A DNA stretch of 64,000 nucleotides, taken from positions 11,702,499-11,766,498 of the forward strand of contig OZ020250.1 of the NCBI GenBank assembly GCA_963971285.1, read 5' to 3'. This DNA is from Astropecten irregularis (taxonomy: Eukaryota > Echinodermata > Asteroidea > Paxillosida > Astropectinidae). Shown piece by piece: positions 22,601 to 33,145 of the stretch. The translations under genes were made by a program, and so were the position numbers. Every line of letters starts with the position of its first letter. The first letter of the stretch is position 1. A model generated the notes under the pieces. That model did not search any database, had not been told where the DNA came from, and worked only from the letters and a program-made list of their open reading frames with translations.

Positions 22601-25600
22601 TTTGATTGCAAAATTTGGTAACTTAATCCAAAGGAAAACATGACCCACAGCCAACAAGGGTTAGATTTGTTTTTAATGAGCCTTTAATTAAGCTGTCCTT
22701 GGGTCGACTTGTGATTTGTACGTCTGTAATGTAAAACTGACAATAATCTCAATAGACCAGTCCAACACTTCCCATTGCACAGGTAGGTGTGTAATAGATA
22801 GGCCTGGGCGATTAACTCGATTAATCGATTAATCGCGATTACATTCCTGTGTCGATTAATCGATTAGTAAATTCTGAACTTCTCGATTAATTGTGCCAGC
22901 GCGATTAGTGCCTTCGGGTTGCGATTAATTCCATGAGTTACTACTATTCTCAGTTGATCAATAGCCATGCCGTGTGTGTTGCATGGAGCAGCTGCCTAGA
23001 CTTGATGACAAGTCGTTAGACATTCGTGTTTTGTCCATCCGTCCGTCAATATCATGCATCGTTCGTATAGTGAGGCAACGTTATCTTGATTCAATAGGGG
23101 TCGAGGGTGTATATGTACCGCGGTCGCGTCCCCGCATGTTGGACATTATGCAGGACGTACACAGTGTAATGTGAACATGCACACCGTACCCCTGGTGTAG
23201 CGATTAAATTACCGACTTGATATCAAGTCTGCCTGCTGCACGTGCACCGGATGCCCGCCCAATTGTGAGAGCACCATGACAACATTTTGAGATTACACTG
23301 TAATTGGCCAGTAGCTCTTCTAATAATACTGCCTTATATGGTCAACGTGGATGAGGCATGAATGAGGGCTATACCATTTCGCTGTTTATTGAGGTACATT
23401 TAGTTATGTTGCATTTTCAATAAATACTATTTATCTCACTTAGTAATAAAACGAAAGGTTGTCGGGACTTGTCGCACACATGAGTTATTGGATACATACA
23501 TGTCGGCCGTAGGGGTGAATTTTTATTCAAGCCTGACAGCTGACAACGAAGTTTTTCTCAACTTCTTAGGCTCACGTGTTTACAATGGATTTGGCTACCA
23601 TGGCCGGCCAGCGATGCTTGGCGCATGGCGCGATGGCATTCAACTATACTCGAGTACAGACGCTACTCGATTATACGATTACTGTACTGGACTACTGTAT
23701 CGTATCGTATGATAATCGTGAAGTGAACATGTGGAGTAATCGTGAAATGTAAAATAATCGCGATGTGTTTAGTAATCGTGAGCTGTGTAATAATCGTGTT
23801 CACTGTTCAGCCTACATGGGGTGTACATAATGTGTCATCGTGTTCTATCGTTGACTTGTACATGCATGTATAGCATGGGCGGAAATCGCTCCTCGATCAT
23901 GGGGGGGACATCAATTTACACTTCATAAGATAGTAACTTTCAGTATACAGTGCTATGCCTATGGCCTAGCATACGCTTGCATGTGTGGTAGGTGTGCCGA
24001 TCACGAGTGTTCTCCAACTTAGTAAAATAAAACTTAGATATGAGGCTATGCATGGTAGAAGTACCGGTTGTTTGGTAACACCATGTGACACTCTGGTGAG
24101 AGTATGGCTCTGAACGGAGCCGGTTAACTCGATGTTCCTACCAGTGTGCTTAAGTTGCCGGCAAACCTAAAAATTTGTGTAAAGAAATAAAGTTACGCCG
24201 TGGGGTCCGGGGCCCGCTTAAGGGCCCCGGAAAATTTTGATTCTAGATGCTCTGTAGTGCATTCTAAGGCAATTCATGGCCACTTTCCTCAGACTTTTTT
24301 TAGCGACTTGCATGGTAGAAGTACATAATAGGCTTTTTGGTAACACCATGTGACACTCGTTTGTGAGTACGTTTTTGGTCTGAAAAGAGCATGATAACTG
24401 GATGTTCCGACCAGTATGCTCTGGTCGCTCGCAAACCTATGACTTTTTTAAGGCAAGTAAAGTTACGGAGTGGGGTCCGGGGCCCGCTTAAGGGCCCCGT
24501 GAAAATTTTGATTTTAGATGCTCTGTGGTGCATTCTAAGGTAATTTCCGGCCACTTTCCTCAGACTTGTTTAGCGAAAGTTCTGCGAAAGTTTAGCAATT
24601 GTTCTGCCTAAAATGGTGTACTTTATCAAGAAATTAGTAAAACAACGACACAAAACATTTTCGAACTTAAAAAGATCCTGTGAGGTCGCAGATTTGAATT
24701 TAGAAATATGCCTATGGTGAAGCAAAAAATGTAAACCTTAAAATGAGAAACATATTTTGAATGAAGAAAACACAAAAATGTATACGTAAGTATGCAGACT
24801 GTATACGGTTAAAGTCGATTGCAGTGCAGTAAACGTTACGTGTATGCATGCGGCCCGGCCATGCAGGGGCATCTCAACTGCACGTCGTCGATTTGAGTCG
24901 CATGGCAAACACGACAGTTCACAAAATTCGCCCATGGAAATGAGCAAGCCGTCAGTGCGCAGTCGACAAAAACGTTGCTCATGGTAAAGGGTTAAAACAT
25001 GGAGGGGACAATCGACATTATGTCCCCCACTTCCAAAATCATGGGGGGGACGTGTCCCCCCTGTCCCCCCGGGATTTCCGCCCATGATGTATAGTACTAC
25101 GTCTGTGTGTACGTATGTGAGGCAGTAACTGCATGCCTCCGCGATTAATCGATTAGTGAAAAGCACTAATCGCCCAGGCCTAGTAATAGATATGAGTTCC
25201 CATCCAATGCTATAGTCTTGCATGTTTCAGCATCATATGCACAAGTAGTTATACTGGTATATTTTTTAGCAGTTCTGTTGGAAATGATATTAAGGTTTAT
25301 AATCGCTCAGGCTCAATTGATGATACTATTATTTACAAGTACCTTCTGCTCTCCTAATTCCCAGGGGTCCTGTTTGCATTCAGTGGTTGCCTCACCGGTC
25401 TTGCTGCCTTTGTAGCACCCATGATTTTCAACGGCATCTACTCCAGCACCCTCCATTTCATGCCGGGGTTTGTCTACCTTGTGATGGCCCTAGTCGGTGG
25501 GCTTGCATGGATCATCATCATGTGAGTAACCTTAAGCAAAGCTTTGAGTTTTGGGGAAACCAGTCATGCATATTTTTGGCCTTTTCATGCTCATAATGTC

Positions 25601-27739
25601 ACCAGCAGGCTAGTACATGTATATGCAAATTATCTATGTGTTTTATGGAGGGACCAGAAATTTGTCTAGTGTTTAGGACCATGAGTGGATGTGATCAAGT
25701 GTACAGAGGGATTGGAAACTAGTCTAGTGTTGAATTTGTTTTCTTCAAAGAATCCCATTGACAGTTTTCTTGGTGTCAATCAGAGACTGAAATTCATAAC
25801 AAAGGTCTTTTTACACATACGCGACTTTGTCGCAACCAGTAGTGTAGACACGTCCTCAGACCTGGCGGGGTTGATCGTGTAGATGGGTCGTTCTTCCATA
25901 TATACGTTTATGCACAAAATAATTTTTTATATATATAAAAAGTGAAAACCTGGGGGGGTTGCAACCCACCTAGCCCCCTCGGGATCTACGCCCATGGTCG
26001 CAGCGAATTAGCAGCACAGCTGTCAAAAAGTATGCGATATGTTGCGTGACTTTTTCCAAATTTTAATGATAAAAATAAAAAACGGACCTTCATTTTTTCA
26101 AAAAATGTCCACCTCATATGCTTCATCTTCTTCGTCCTCGGAAAAATATATTTTGCTTAGGGGCCTACTGGTTTTTGGGGCAGCTAGGGCGATCCTCAGA
26201 GCATCATACCCTCAGGAGGAGATCATAATTTGGCATTATGTTGTCTTTTCACCCAGCATCTTATTTGTTGGATGCCTCGTACAACTCATGGTATTTCTGG
26301 ACCTGTTATTATTTTCTTGTCCATCTTTCTCAACCAATCAATACAGCTGGCACGTGAAGACATAGAGAAATACGTGTACACCTTTTTTTGTCGCGCGACA
26401 AAATCACTTTACATTTGATTTTAAAAAGTTGTGCTACAAGTCGCACTACTTTGTCATGTAAATGTAAACACGCCCATTGATTTGTGCGTAGTTTAAAATA
26501 TGCGCAAAGTCACGTATGTGTAAATAGACCTTTATACAAATGCCAATGATAATAGATTACACTGCATATATATATGTTCCTCAAAAAAGTTTACATCACA
26601 CACGAATTGTGCCCCTAAACCTGTGAAACGACAACATTTTTGTTATTAACTCAGCTGGCTATTTGTGTTCATCTTGTGTGTGATTGTGTTCTGCAGAATT
26701 CTTCATTTGACACAGAGGAGTACCAGCACTCATGGTTACCAGCCACTAGCTGTCAGTGAACCCAGTGGTAGGTATATGAAGCTTTTGGACATTGACGTTA
26801 TAATCTGTGCAAACCTGCAGCTGAAGATCATTTTGATAGGTCTTATGCATAATGACATCATGATGTATTATACTTCCACTGTAATATTCTAATTTAACCC
26901 TAACCCTACACATACCACAAAAGATGAGCTGTTTACCACACATTACCAGTCTCCTCAGGTGTGACCTGATCATAAATCACACAAACCACACTGCGGTGTA
27001 TTGACGTATTGAAGATACCACACTTACCACAGGATTGTGGTATGGAGGTGGGTTGGGGTGTAATTGGATGATTACAAAGACACATGGAATTGAAGAAATT
27101 GCAGCTGATATTTCACTGTCTGTGTAGGAAGTTAAAAATGGAATATCTGAAACCCCAATTTAAAAATATAGACCCCTTGTTAATCCTTTGCATCGTTGGT
27201 TGCTTTACGAAGTGACGTTAATGTGGAAAGTTCATGCACCCAAACTGATGGATATTTTGTACACATGATACATATTCACAATAGGGCACATTGTGATAAG
27301 TCAGTGTGCGGCTGAAATTTATTCTGGAGAGCCTCTGCATGCCGAATTTGTGAAAACAATGCATTTGGTACATCAGAGTGTAATCAGGTGTGAATGTTCA
27401 TTGAGTCTAACAGTCTTGTTTTTCCCAGTGACATCAGAAAACTGCATTTTATTTGTGAGACAAAAAGCAAAGCTGCAAAAGTTATTATTGTTATTGTGCA
27501 AGCTGCAAAAGCTATTATTGTTATTGTTGTTAGTTTTGCTTATTGAATGTGTATGCAATTATTCATCTAAGGTCTTTTTGTTAAAACGTGACTTTCTTTT
27601 ATAGAAAAGTTTTTATTTTGGGTTGATGTGTGCTATTCTATTTGTGTCATTTTTTTGTTTTACAGATCCAACTTTAGAAAGTCCAAGACTGGATGACGAT
27701 TCTATGATGCATGACGATGATAATCATACTCGAAGATAG
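15568..27739 (+). CDS. SLC46-family solute carrier (MFS), six coding exons
   Basis: Predicted proton-coupled transporter of the SLC46 group (folate transporter SLC46A1, lysosomal SLC46A3) with twelve membrane helices. Coding exons: 15568-16628, 21309-21440, 22278-22361, 25365-25521, 26697-26767, 27666-27739. Every junction is GT-AG and the phases agree; setting aside one base, the total is 526 codons including TAG. Visible features: likely N-glycosylation sites NHS, NYT and NES in the N-terminal/first-loop part; the SLC46-typical QEEVQ before helix 2; the MFS loop motif SDRFGR after helix 2; FNGIYSSTLHFMPGF near helix 11; and a short acidic cytosolic tail. The start is uncertain: ATG 15568 is the first after an in-frame TAA (15550), ATG 15643 also precedes helix 1, and an upstream exon is possible. 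One extra T (16159-16165) breaks exon 1. Which SLC46 paralogue it represents cannot be said. Confidence 0.85.
16683..16762 (+). repeat. ~24-bp minisatellite (GTGCCCCTGATCATTGCCTTT-like)
   Basis: About four imperfect units in SLC46-like intron 1, directly left of the repeat at 16763-17048. The same unit occurs at 20420-20632. Confidence 0.7.
16763..17048 (+). repeat. Dispersed repeat family R1, copy 1
   Basis: Core of about 150 bp containing GCGGTGATCGTCTCTTCTTT, CGAAACCGCTCTACT and CTCGGCGCGGGACCAC, with an inverted CAAGTCGTTGT-type motif at both ends, followed by a 130-bp tail (GGCCTATGGGCTCTTTAGCC). Related copies are at 20261-20418 (inverted, core only) and 60325-60626. Probably a non-autonomous DNA element; no target duplication was fixed. 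Confidence 0.7.
18255..18617. mobile_element. Foldback MITE, arms ~155 bp
   Basis: AGGATAGAAAAGATAAAATC...CACTCACTCACCAAAT on the left is mirrored on the right through GGAATTCCACATTCAAACCA-type sequence, leaving a centre of about 45 bp. The 123-codon ORF here runs through both arms and is not a gene. Confidence 0.75.
18649..18995. mobile_element. TTAA-flanked MITE, copy A
   Basis: Ends AGGTAGTATCATACTTT / mirror, exact TTAA on both flanks (18645-18648, 18996-18999), 347 bp. A central palindrome GATCTTTTAAAAGATC is present. TTAA duplication is known for piggyBac and Kolobok transposases. Confidence 0.88.
19000..19540. other. Interior of the TIR transposon, no ORF recognised
   Basis: AT-rich sequence absent from the shorter copy at 61250-62052. 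It may be all that remains of the original interior. Confidence 0.4.
20261..20418 (-). repeat. Dispersed repeat family R1, copy 2 (inverted)
   Basis: Reverse complement of the core of the copy at 16763-17048, ending in GACTTGCCTGCAAGTC. Without the 130-bp tail, the two CAAGTCGTTG-type ends are clear, so the core is probably the mobile unit. Confidence 0.72.
20420..20632 (+). repeat. ~21-24-bp minisatellite
   Basis: About nine units of GTGCCCCTGGTCATTGCCTT type, with variants TTGGCTACCCTGG and AAGTCATGGTGCCTC. The array is in the same orientation as that at 16683-16762, although the neighbouring R1 repeat is inverted. The ORF through it is low-complexity. Confidence 0.8.
20852..21215. mobile_element. 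TTAA-flanked MITE, copy B
   Basis: Exact TTAA flanks and the same AGGTARTATCATACTTTGGT ends as copy A. It lies just upstream of SLC46-like exon 2. Confidence 0.88.
21309..21440 (+). CDS. SLC46-like coding exon 2
   Basis: Preceded by CATTAG and followed by GTGAGT. It encodes TLVAGTILQRFVPAFWIMHL and the helix that follows (SVIASVVILAIAKTSLYLYI). Phase 1 to phase 1. Confidence 0.88.
21441..22277. other. SLC46-like intron 2
   Basis: Contains only a palindrome at 22132-22228 (listed separately) and repeated phrases such as 'TTTCTGCGGACTA' / 'TTTCTGTGGACTAGG'. No further exon was seen. Confidence 0.5.
22132..22228. repeat. Palindrome built from a Penelope-end motif
   Basis: GGGCCTGAGATGTTTTGATC...CTAGCAGGATC is mirrored by GCTAGGATCAAAATGCGTCA...GGCCC. 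The motif ATCCTAGCAGGATCTTT also marks the Penelope-related sequences at 36750, 42430 and 62610. Confidence 0.65.
22278..22361 (+). CDS. SLC46-like coding exon 3
   Basis: Preceded by TATTTGCAG and followed by GTAATG. It encodes LVVGMFTYMALPLSRNNMAN and a short charged loop (LVESHKQG). The phase matches both neighbours. Confidence 0.87.
22362..22798. other. Start of SLC46-like intron 3, no gene
   Basis: Contains a run of 13 G (22458-22470), bounded by CAGTGTTGTAACTGG and GTTATGCCACTGG. These could be ends of a small element of about 110 bp. Confidence 0.4.
23874..25086. mobile_element. hAT-like element nested in the outer hAT
   Basis: Termini CATGGGCGGAAATC and GATTTCCGCCCATG; exact 8-bp flanks ATGTATAG (23866-23873, 25087-25094). 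G-rich tracts (GGGGGGGACA) lie just inside both ends. The interior holds a tandem duplication and part of a TTAA-MITE-like segment (about 24595-24700). No transposase. Confidence 0.85.
24051..24570. repeat. 260-bp tandem duplication
   Basis: Two diverged copies start CATGGTAGAAGTAC at 24051 and 24311. Each carries the GC-rich palindrome CGGGGCCCGCTTAAGGGCCCCG-like block and a TTTTGATT.TAGATGCTCTG block. Confidence 0.82.
25365..25521 (+). CDS. SLC46-like coding exon 4
   Basis: Preceded by AATTCCCAG and followed by GTGAGT. It encodes the last two helices, with GLAAFVAPMIFNGIYSSTLH between them, the most family-typical stretch of the C-terminal half. Confidence 0.9.
25801..26533. mobile_element. 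MITE with AAAGGTCTTTTTACACATAC ends
   Basis: The right end mirrors the left (GTATGTGTAAATAGACCTTT) for about 30 bp. It lies in SLC46-like intron 4. Inside is a segment bounded by CAGACCTGGCGGGGTT and CCATGG that could be a further insertion. The short ORFs are not genes. Confidence 0.7.
26697..26767 (+). CDS. SLC46-like coding exon 5
   Basis: Preceded by TTCTGCAG and followed by GTAGGT. It encodes the end of the last helix and the start of the cytosolic tail (ILHLTQRSTSTHGYQPLAVS). GYQPL resembles a tyrosine-type sorting signal (YxxPhi), which would fit endosomal or lysosomal sorting; this is inference only. Confidence 0.8.
27666..27739 (+). CDS. SLC46-like coding exon 6 (C-terminal)
   Basis: Preceded by TTGTTTTACAG. 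It encodes a short acidic tail (PTLESPRLDDDSMMHDDDNH) and ends in TAG. Assigned on splice signals and phase; the tail itself is not conserved enough to confirm by homology. Confidence 0.75.
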
Positions 27740-28397
27740 AATTTGAGTTTTGAGGCTGATTTTACAGGAAATGCTATTTAAAATGTTGTCTGCATTGTTG
27801 CACAGTAACTGCCAATGTAGTGTGGTGAACTGCCTCACGTGTTAGAATATTTTGACTAGCCATTATGGACACAAAATTAACAATACAGCAGCGTTGTAGT
27901 CAAGTACCGAAACTCTAAGTTTTCTAAGTACAGAGCCAAAAAAAACCGAGTTGGAGTCTGAGTACAGTTTAACCTAAAGCATTATGGAAATTAGCACCGT
28001 TACTTACATGTGATATGTAAAGTAATTACCCAGTTTTCCAAGAAATTAAGATGTAGGGTCACATACACATATTGAAAAGTGTTGTTTTTGCTTGGAATTC
28101 TTGATTTATTGACGATCCTGTGATGATCTGCACGGATCAATTGTATCGGGGATTTGAAGAGAATAGACAAATCATCTATTGACAACATTTGATCGTTTTG
28201 TTGAACTCCTACTGCCATTATATTAGTAACCTCCTGCTGAAGAAAAGAAGGGTAGTTTACTTTGAAATTGATGAGACAAGAGATGCAATCTAAGTAAATC
28301 TAAGATAAAAAATTGTTTTGAGCCTTTGTGTTAGACAGACCGAGTTAGCTTTTGATGTGCAGTATGGCAACTTATAAAGATGTACAACGTTGGTTAA
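27740..28397. other. Probable 3' UTR / downstream DNA of the SLC46-like gene
   Basis: No clear polyadenylation hexamer close to the stop. AT-rich, no ORF with a known domain. Confidence 0.35.
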
Positions 28398-28697
28398 GGT
28401 GACAGAACATTACTCACACTCTTGTCTAATCCACCATGTACATTATAATAAGCCTGTGAACATTTGAGCTAAATCGGACATCTGAGTCCCGAGAAAATAG
28501 ATAAAACTTAACTCAATTTTTCTTAGAAAATATAAAAAAGGATTTTTGATCTTGCGAAGATGAAAAATGTTTTTGGTGGTTGGCTTTACTATTTCTGGAT
28601 AAATACAGCATTTCAGATGGAAATATTTTAACAGTATGTTTTTACCAGCGCCATCTTCAAACCTGTTTTGGTTTGTTACCAATCCTGTACATGGCCT
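28398..28697. mobile_element. TTAA-flanked MITE, copy E (diverged)
   Basis: TTAA at both edges (28394-28397, 28698-28701). The interior matches copy D at 38609-38955 (GAGCTAAATCGGACATCTGA, CAGTATGTTTTTACCAGC). Confidence 0.78.
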
Positions 28698-28945
28698 TTA
28701 ATACCAAAAAAGAGTTTATTCAAAGTTGTAAGATCTTTGGGATATTTATCAAACATTGAAGTTTTATTTGAAAGTTGCATGGAATTATTTGCGGAATAGC
28801 ACAGTGTAAAACGTTCGGATATTCCTAAGGATATTCAGGATAAAATCAGAGCCTGCTTACAGGTTTCTGTACAAACTGAAGGGTAGATGGAAAGCTAGTA
28901 GCCGCAAACAAATCCAGTTTGAACAAAAAAATAAGGAATGGTTAA

Positions 28946-29245
28946 ATGGTTCATCGTCATTTCCTTTGCAAGTGTATGACTGGTTTTTTTACAGTAAAAG
29001 GACCAACTAGGGTGACATTTGATGAGGGGCAGGTCAACCATGGCCTGGTCTTCTCTCTCCAGAAGATCACAGCAAAGGAAGGCAAAGACTTTGGTCAAAG
29101 AACGAAGAACCAGCGAACTTCTCTTTGCAGCATCTCAGGAACCTTATGGGAAAAATCCAGATCTAGGGTTTCTGAGCAGTTCACACCAGATGAAGCACTT
29201 GCTCTTTTAATTGAGTATGGATGGAATGAGAAAATCAGACATTGA
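28946..29245 (+). CDS. Unassigned ORF, possibly a broken gene fragment
   Basis: Two overlapping frames both look partly protein-like (VNHGLVFSLQKITAKEGKDF in one; ERRTSELLFAASQEPYGKNP in the next). This suggests a frameshift in a former coding region, possibly of a transposon. No domain recognised. Low confidence as a gene. Confidence 0.25.
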   Translation: MVHRHFLCKCMTGFFTVKGPTRVTFDEGQVNHGLVFSLQKITAKEGKDFGQRTKNQRTSLCSISGTLWEKSRSRVSEQFTPDEALALLIEYGWNEKIRH

Positions 29246-29339
29246 GGACAGCTGCTATCTCAAACTAAAAGACAATAGAAAGTTTGTTTTGCATGACACT
29301 GATTCCAATGCAAGGAAAACATTATGTTACGGTCGAGAC

Positions 29340-29797
29340 TTATACCTTTAAATACCTTAATACTTTGTTATGCCTAGCCGGGCGTAGCCAGCCCCAGGGC
29401 CCTTAATTTATTCCTTGATATGTTCCATATTGTAAACCTCAACCATGAGTGAACCGGTGGAATTCACCGGACTTGTATAAATTGGAGTAGAACCTCCCGT
29501 GCCGGTCTCTGTTAGCCAAACCACCTTACGCCAGTACACACGCACGCATCGCTGGAGCTGAGCCGCCGCTGATGTTGTCAGCCAGCCGTATTAAGCTGAC
29601 CACTACTCTGTTCCTTGGCCGCTTCAGTCCCTCGCTGACTTCAACCTTTCGCCGAGAACTGTTTGGCCAGGAACTGGCCATCCTTCAAGCTGATTCCTGG
29701 TGCATTGCCAGGAGGCCGTGCTGCGTGTGCCCACACCCCTGACTGGCGGCTAGCAGGGCACCCCGTCCACCCGTTCCCGCTGGACTGATGCCCAACG
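29340..29797. other. GC-rich segment with promoter-like TATAAA
   Basis: CTTGTATAAATTGGAGTAGA near 29473 followed by GC-rich DNA leads into the tandem repeat. It looks like the start of a transcribed repeat (for example part of an LTR), but no matching second LTR was found. Confidence 0.3.
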
Positions 29798-30100
29798 CAT
29801 GACCGGGAGGCCGTGCTACGAGTGCCACGCCCCGACAACCTGTTCCTGTGCAGATCTGTTGCTCGATGCACGGCCGGGAGGCCGTACTACGAGTGCCACG
29901 CCCCGACAACCTGTTCCTGTGCAGATCTGTTGCCCGACGCACAGCCGGGAGGCCGTACTACGTTCCGCGTGCCACGCCCTACAGAACAGTTGCCCGACGC
30001 ATGGCCAGGAGGCCGTACTACGTTCCGCGTGCCACGCCCTACAGAACAGTTGCCCGACGCACGGCCATGAGGCTGTACTACGTTACGCGTGCCACGAAAG
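29798..30100 (+). repeat. GC-rich tandem repeat with 71-bp and 60-bp units
   Basis: Units begin with GGGAGGCCGTACTACG near 29803, 29874, 29945, 30005 and 30065, so the spacing changes from 71 to 60 bp. The first two units contain GACAACCTGTTCCTGTGCAG; the later ones carry CCTACAGAACAGTTGCCCGA instead. A more distant unit lies near 29706. All three + frames are open across the array, a property of the repeat rather than evidence of a protein. Confidence 0.85.
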
Positions 30101-31189
30101 AACCCAGTTCCAGCATCAACCAGATTTTATCAGCCAATTCACCTGCAATACAAGAAAGAAACAACGGAACTCTCTCAACAGGAGCACACAGGCATCAAAT
30201 CTGAAATTGAGCTTCTCCAACCAATTTCTGTGGATTACTTGACATCCATAATTCCATACCATCCCACTTGCATCGCTATCTCGCTTAACCATAGACCATG
30301 AGAAGTTTGGATCATTCCGTTTGGAAACAACAAAGGTGTTTTAGAGCTGTATTTGAGGTTCAAAATGCCAGTCAGTGTACACGTCTTGCTTGTGTATGAA
30401 GCAGATCATGTCCTCCTCAGTTCTTCCAATTGGCATGAGTGAAGAGACACAAGAAGCAAGAAACAAAGATAATAAGATAAATTTTGGCGCACTTACAATG
30501 TAGCTCCAATCCTTGAACACTGATCAACGCCACTGATCATGCTGATAAGCCAAAGTTCAATTAACGACTATTTGTCCACCATTGTGCCTGGTATCCATCC
30601 AGTTTCATTTTCAATAAAGGTAACCAGGGCAAAATTCACCAATGGTTGACAGTTGGTCATTGCTCAAATTGTTCTGTAGCTAAATATGAAATTATCATCA
30701 AATCAGTATTAATTTATTATTCCCAGTGGGTGAGAGTGGCATAAAGGAACCAGAATCAATTGACAGCAATGTACATGTACGTCAACAGGTATTCATTCAT
30801 GGCAATTGTGTTTGTTCATGTTCTTGCATGGGCAATCAGTGTACTCAAGTATTCCAATTAAACTCCTTCAAGACTGACATATTTCTCCATGAAACCTTTG
30901 TGTTGACAGTGAATTACATGTTTTATTTGCATCTTTGTACTTTATGTAAATATACAATATTTTACAAAATTTAATTCATATACATATCTGCATAAATGCT
31001 ATAGATATAAATAAAAAGCTATTTAAGTATAATTAAAAAGCCATGCCTTTGATTGTGATATGCGCAATATAAAAGTGGTTTATTATTATTAAGTATAAAA
31101 TGCATCCTGTTTTATCTGCATTCAAAATATTATAAATAATCTATGTATGCTAAAGCTTAGAATGCACATACACAAGTTCCTAAATTTGA
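30101..31189. other. No gene seen
   Basis: AT-rich spacer between the converging host genes. Confidence 0.4.
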
Positions 31190-31536
31190 AGGTAATATCA
31201 TACTTTGGTTTTTATCAAAGAAATACAGATTCATGGCCAAAAATATCAAGACAGATACAGTAACAGTCATTTCAGTCCCATACGGTGCCCACTTTTTGAG
31301 AAAACAGTGAAAAACAGCCATAGTATTTCTTGCGTCTTTTCTCTTTTATTTTTGATCTTTTAAAAGATCAAAAAGATTTTCGGTCGTTGTTTTACAAATT
31401 TCTGGATAAATACACCATTTCAGGTGGAAAAATTTTAATGGTATGTTTCTACTAGCACCATCTTCATACCCTGTAAGTTATACATAAATCTGTGAACATT
31501 TCTGTTTTGGTTTCTTACCAAAGTATGATACTACCT
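31190..31536. mobile_element. TTAA-flanked MITE, copy C
   Basis: Very similar to copy B, including the central GATCTTTTAAAAGATC. The left flank is TTGA (one change) and the right TTAA. 347 bp. Confidence 0.87.
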
Positions 31537-31907
31537 TTAAAGGTTGAAAAATGTACTGAAATTTTAAATGGACAATCTGTATTCAGGTTTTTTCAAATTA
31601 TAATTATCATACTAATAATATTGCTAGCAAGTAAAAAAAAAAAAAAAGCATTATGGCTAATCAGTTAGATATTCTCAGAGGTTGAAAACTCCGCCATAGT
31701 GAATGTTATCAGGAAATAGTTGGGTTTGGGATAAAGGGGGAATGAAATTACCGGTAATGGGTTCTTCTGTCCAACTCATTGTCAGTCAAGAAATCTAATG
31801 GAGGCCCTCTCATGGGGAACTTTGAAATGTAAACAATTTCCCTGCGTAATGGAGTCAACACACAATTTTGTAAGTCTCCCCTTTTTTGTAAGGTAATGGG
31901 GGTCTTT

Positions 31908-32422
31908 CACAGACATAAATAACCCATAGACCGACAGCGCCCTATTCAAATGCATGGCGGGGTACCGTAATTGTGACGGAACCCGACTATTGCAAAACTA
32001 TGGCCAAAAAAAGTTACTTTTACACACAATTGAATAGGGAGAATTGATTCAAATGGGAAATTCTAGATGAAAACGAATTGATATCCACTTTAAACCCATT
32101 GGAGCAGTCAGTATACCTCACGTACCATTGCACAGTAATATAACTTTCTCAAATGATGGAAAGATTGAATGAAAACTTTTGTGTTTGAAATTTCATCTTG
32201 ATTTTATGAGAGGGAACTAGCGCAAGATTACATGTGCAACGTACTGGCCTCTTTTAGAATCTTTGCCGAGATTTTGAAATAAAATCATTGTTTACGTGCG
32301 GCGCGCGTGCCTCGCGCACTGAGTGACGCAAACTTTGCCCATAGTTTTTTGAGATGGCGTCCGTTTCCAAAATTACATGCTAACGCCCTCTGCTGTCGGT
32401 CTATAGGTTATTTATGTCTATG
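31908..32422. mobile_element. hAT-like MITE, CACAGACATAAATAACC family, copy 1
   Basis: Inverted ends CACAGACATAAATAACC / GGTTATTTATGTCTATG, and exact 8-bp flanks GGGTCTTT (31900-31907, 32423-32430). 515 bp, no transposase. A larger, doubly nested copy is at 61019-62583. Confidence 0.9.
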
Positions 32423-32778
32423 GGGTCTTTGGGGGCTCTCTTTTAATTCCATTTATCCAATCATTATGACCTATTTCTGTTCTAATCACTATTTTTTTGC
32501 ACTATTTCCATGGACAACATAGAAAAGCTTGACGGCCAATCGCATAATTTTATGATGGCAGTGAATTACCTCTATCAGTCTATAACACAGGCAGGCTCCT
32601 TACTAGAAACTAGACAGGGTCACGTGGCACTTAATGTCATTTTGTATAGTACCCTACTGGTACATATACATGTGTGCAAAATGTAAAAATGTACTTTTTG
32701 TGGCCTTTTTATTTTCTCAAGTGTGTTACCATGTCTTTCCAAGTAACAAGGTTTTCATAAACTTTCTCTAACGCTTAA

Positions 32779-33145
32779 AGGGATGGTACAGAACTGGTGT
32801 TTGCGACAAAACCGTTGCTGACAGTGAAAGCACATTATGTAATCCATCATATACTTTAACTGACAAACCTGTAGAAGTTTGAGGTCAATCAGCCATCTGG
32901 GTAACGAGAAAATAGTGAAAACCCGTGTACAGAGAACTGTACACATTTCAACGAATGAATAAAACGCTTCAAAGCGATTTATTCCAATCGGGAAATAGTT
33001 TCATTTATTTCTCAACGAATATGGCATTTCAGACAAAAACCTTTCATGGGATGTTTTCTCCTATCATCACCATTATACTGTGTAAGTTTTATGTGAATCT
33101 GTGATTATGAAGTGTACTTTGTCTTACCAATTCTGTACCCTCCCT
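32779..33145. mobile_element. TTAA-flanked MITE, copy F (diverged)
   Basis: TTAA flanks (32775-32778, 33146-33149). Ends AGGGATGGTACAGAA and mirror. The centre carries a different palindrome (GCTTCAAAGCGATTTATTCC region). Confidence 0.75.

Larger units (their letters stand above)
22799..25182. mobile_element. hAT-like DNA transposon (outer)
   Basis: Termini TAGGCCTGGGCGATTA and TAATCGCCCAGGCCTA are perfect 16-bp inverted repeats, continuing into CGATTAATCGATTAATCG. Exact 8-bp flanks GTAATAGA (22791-22798, 25183-25190). TIR style and duplication length are those of hAT elements. No intact transposase is present; about half its length is a second insertion (23874-25086). Confidence 0.87.

Noticed and set aside
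26890-26910. Telomere-like CCCTAACCCTA repeat
   Set aside because: Fewer than two full units; chance.
29816-30098. CRISPR-like array
   Set aside because: Units are contiguous tandem repeats of 60-71 bp without unique spacers, in eukaryotic DNA.
29799-30242. A 147-residue protein
   Set aside because: The frame is a read-through of a tandem repeat that is open in all frames.
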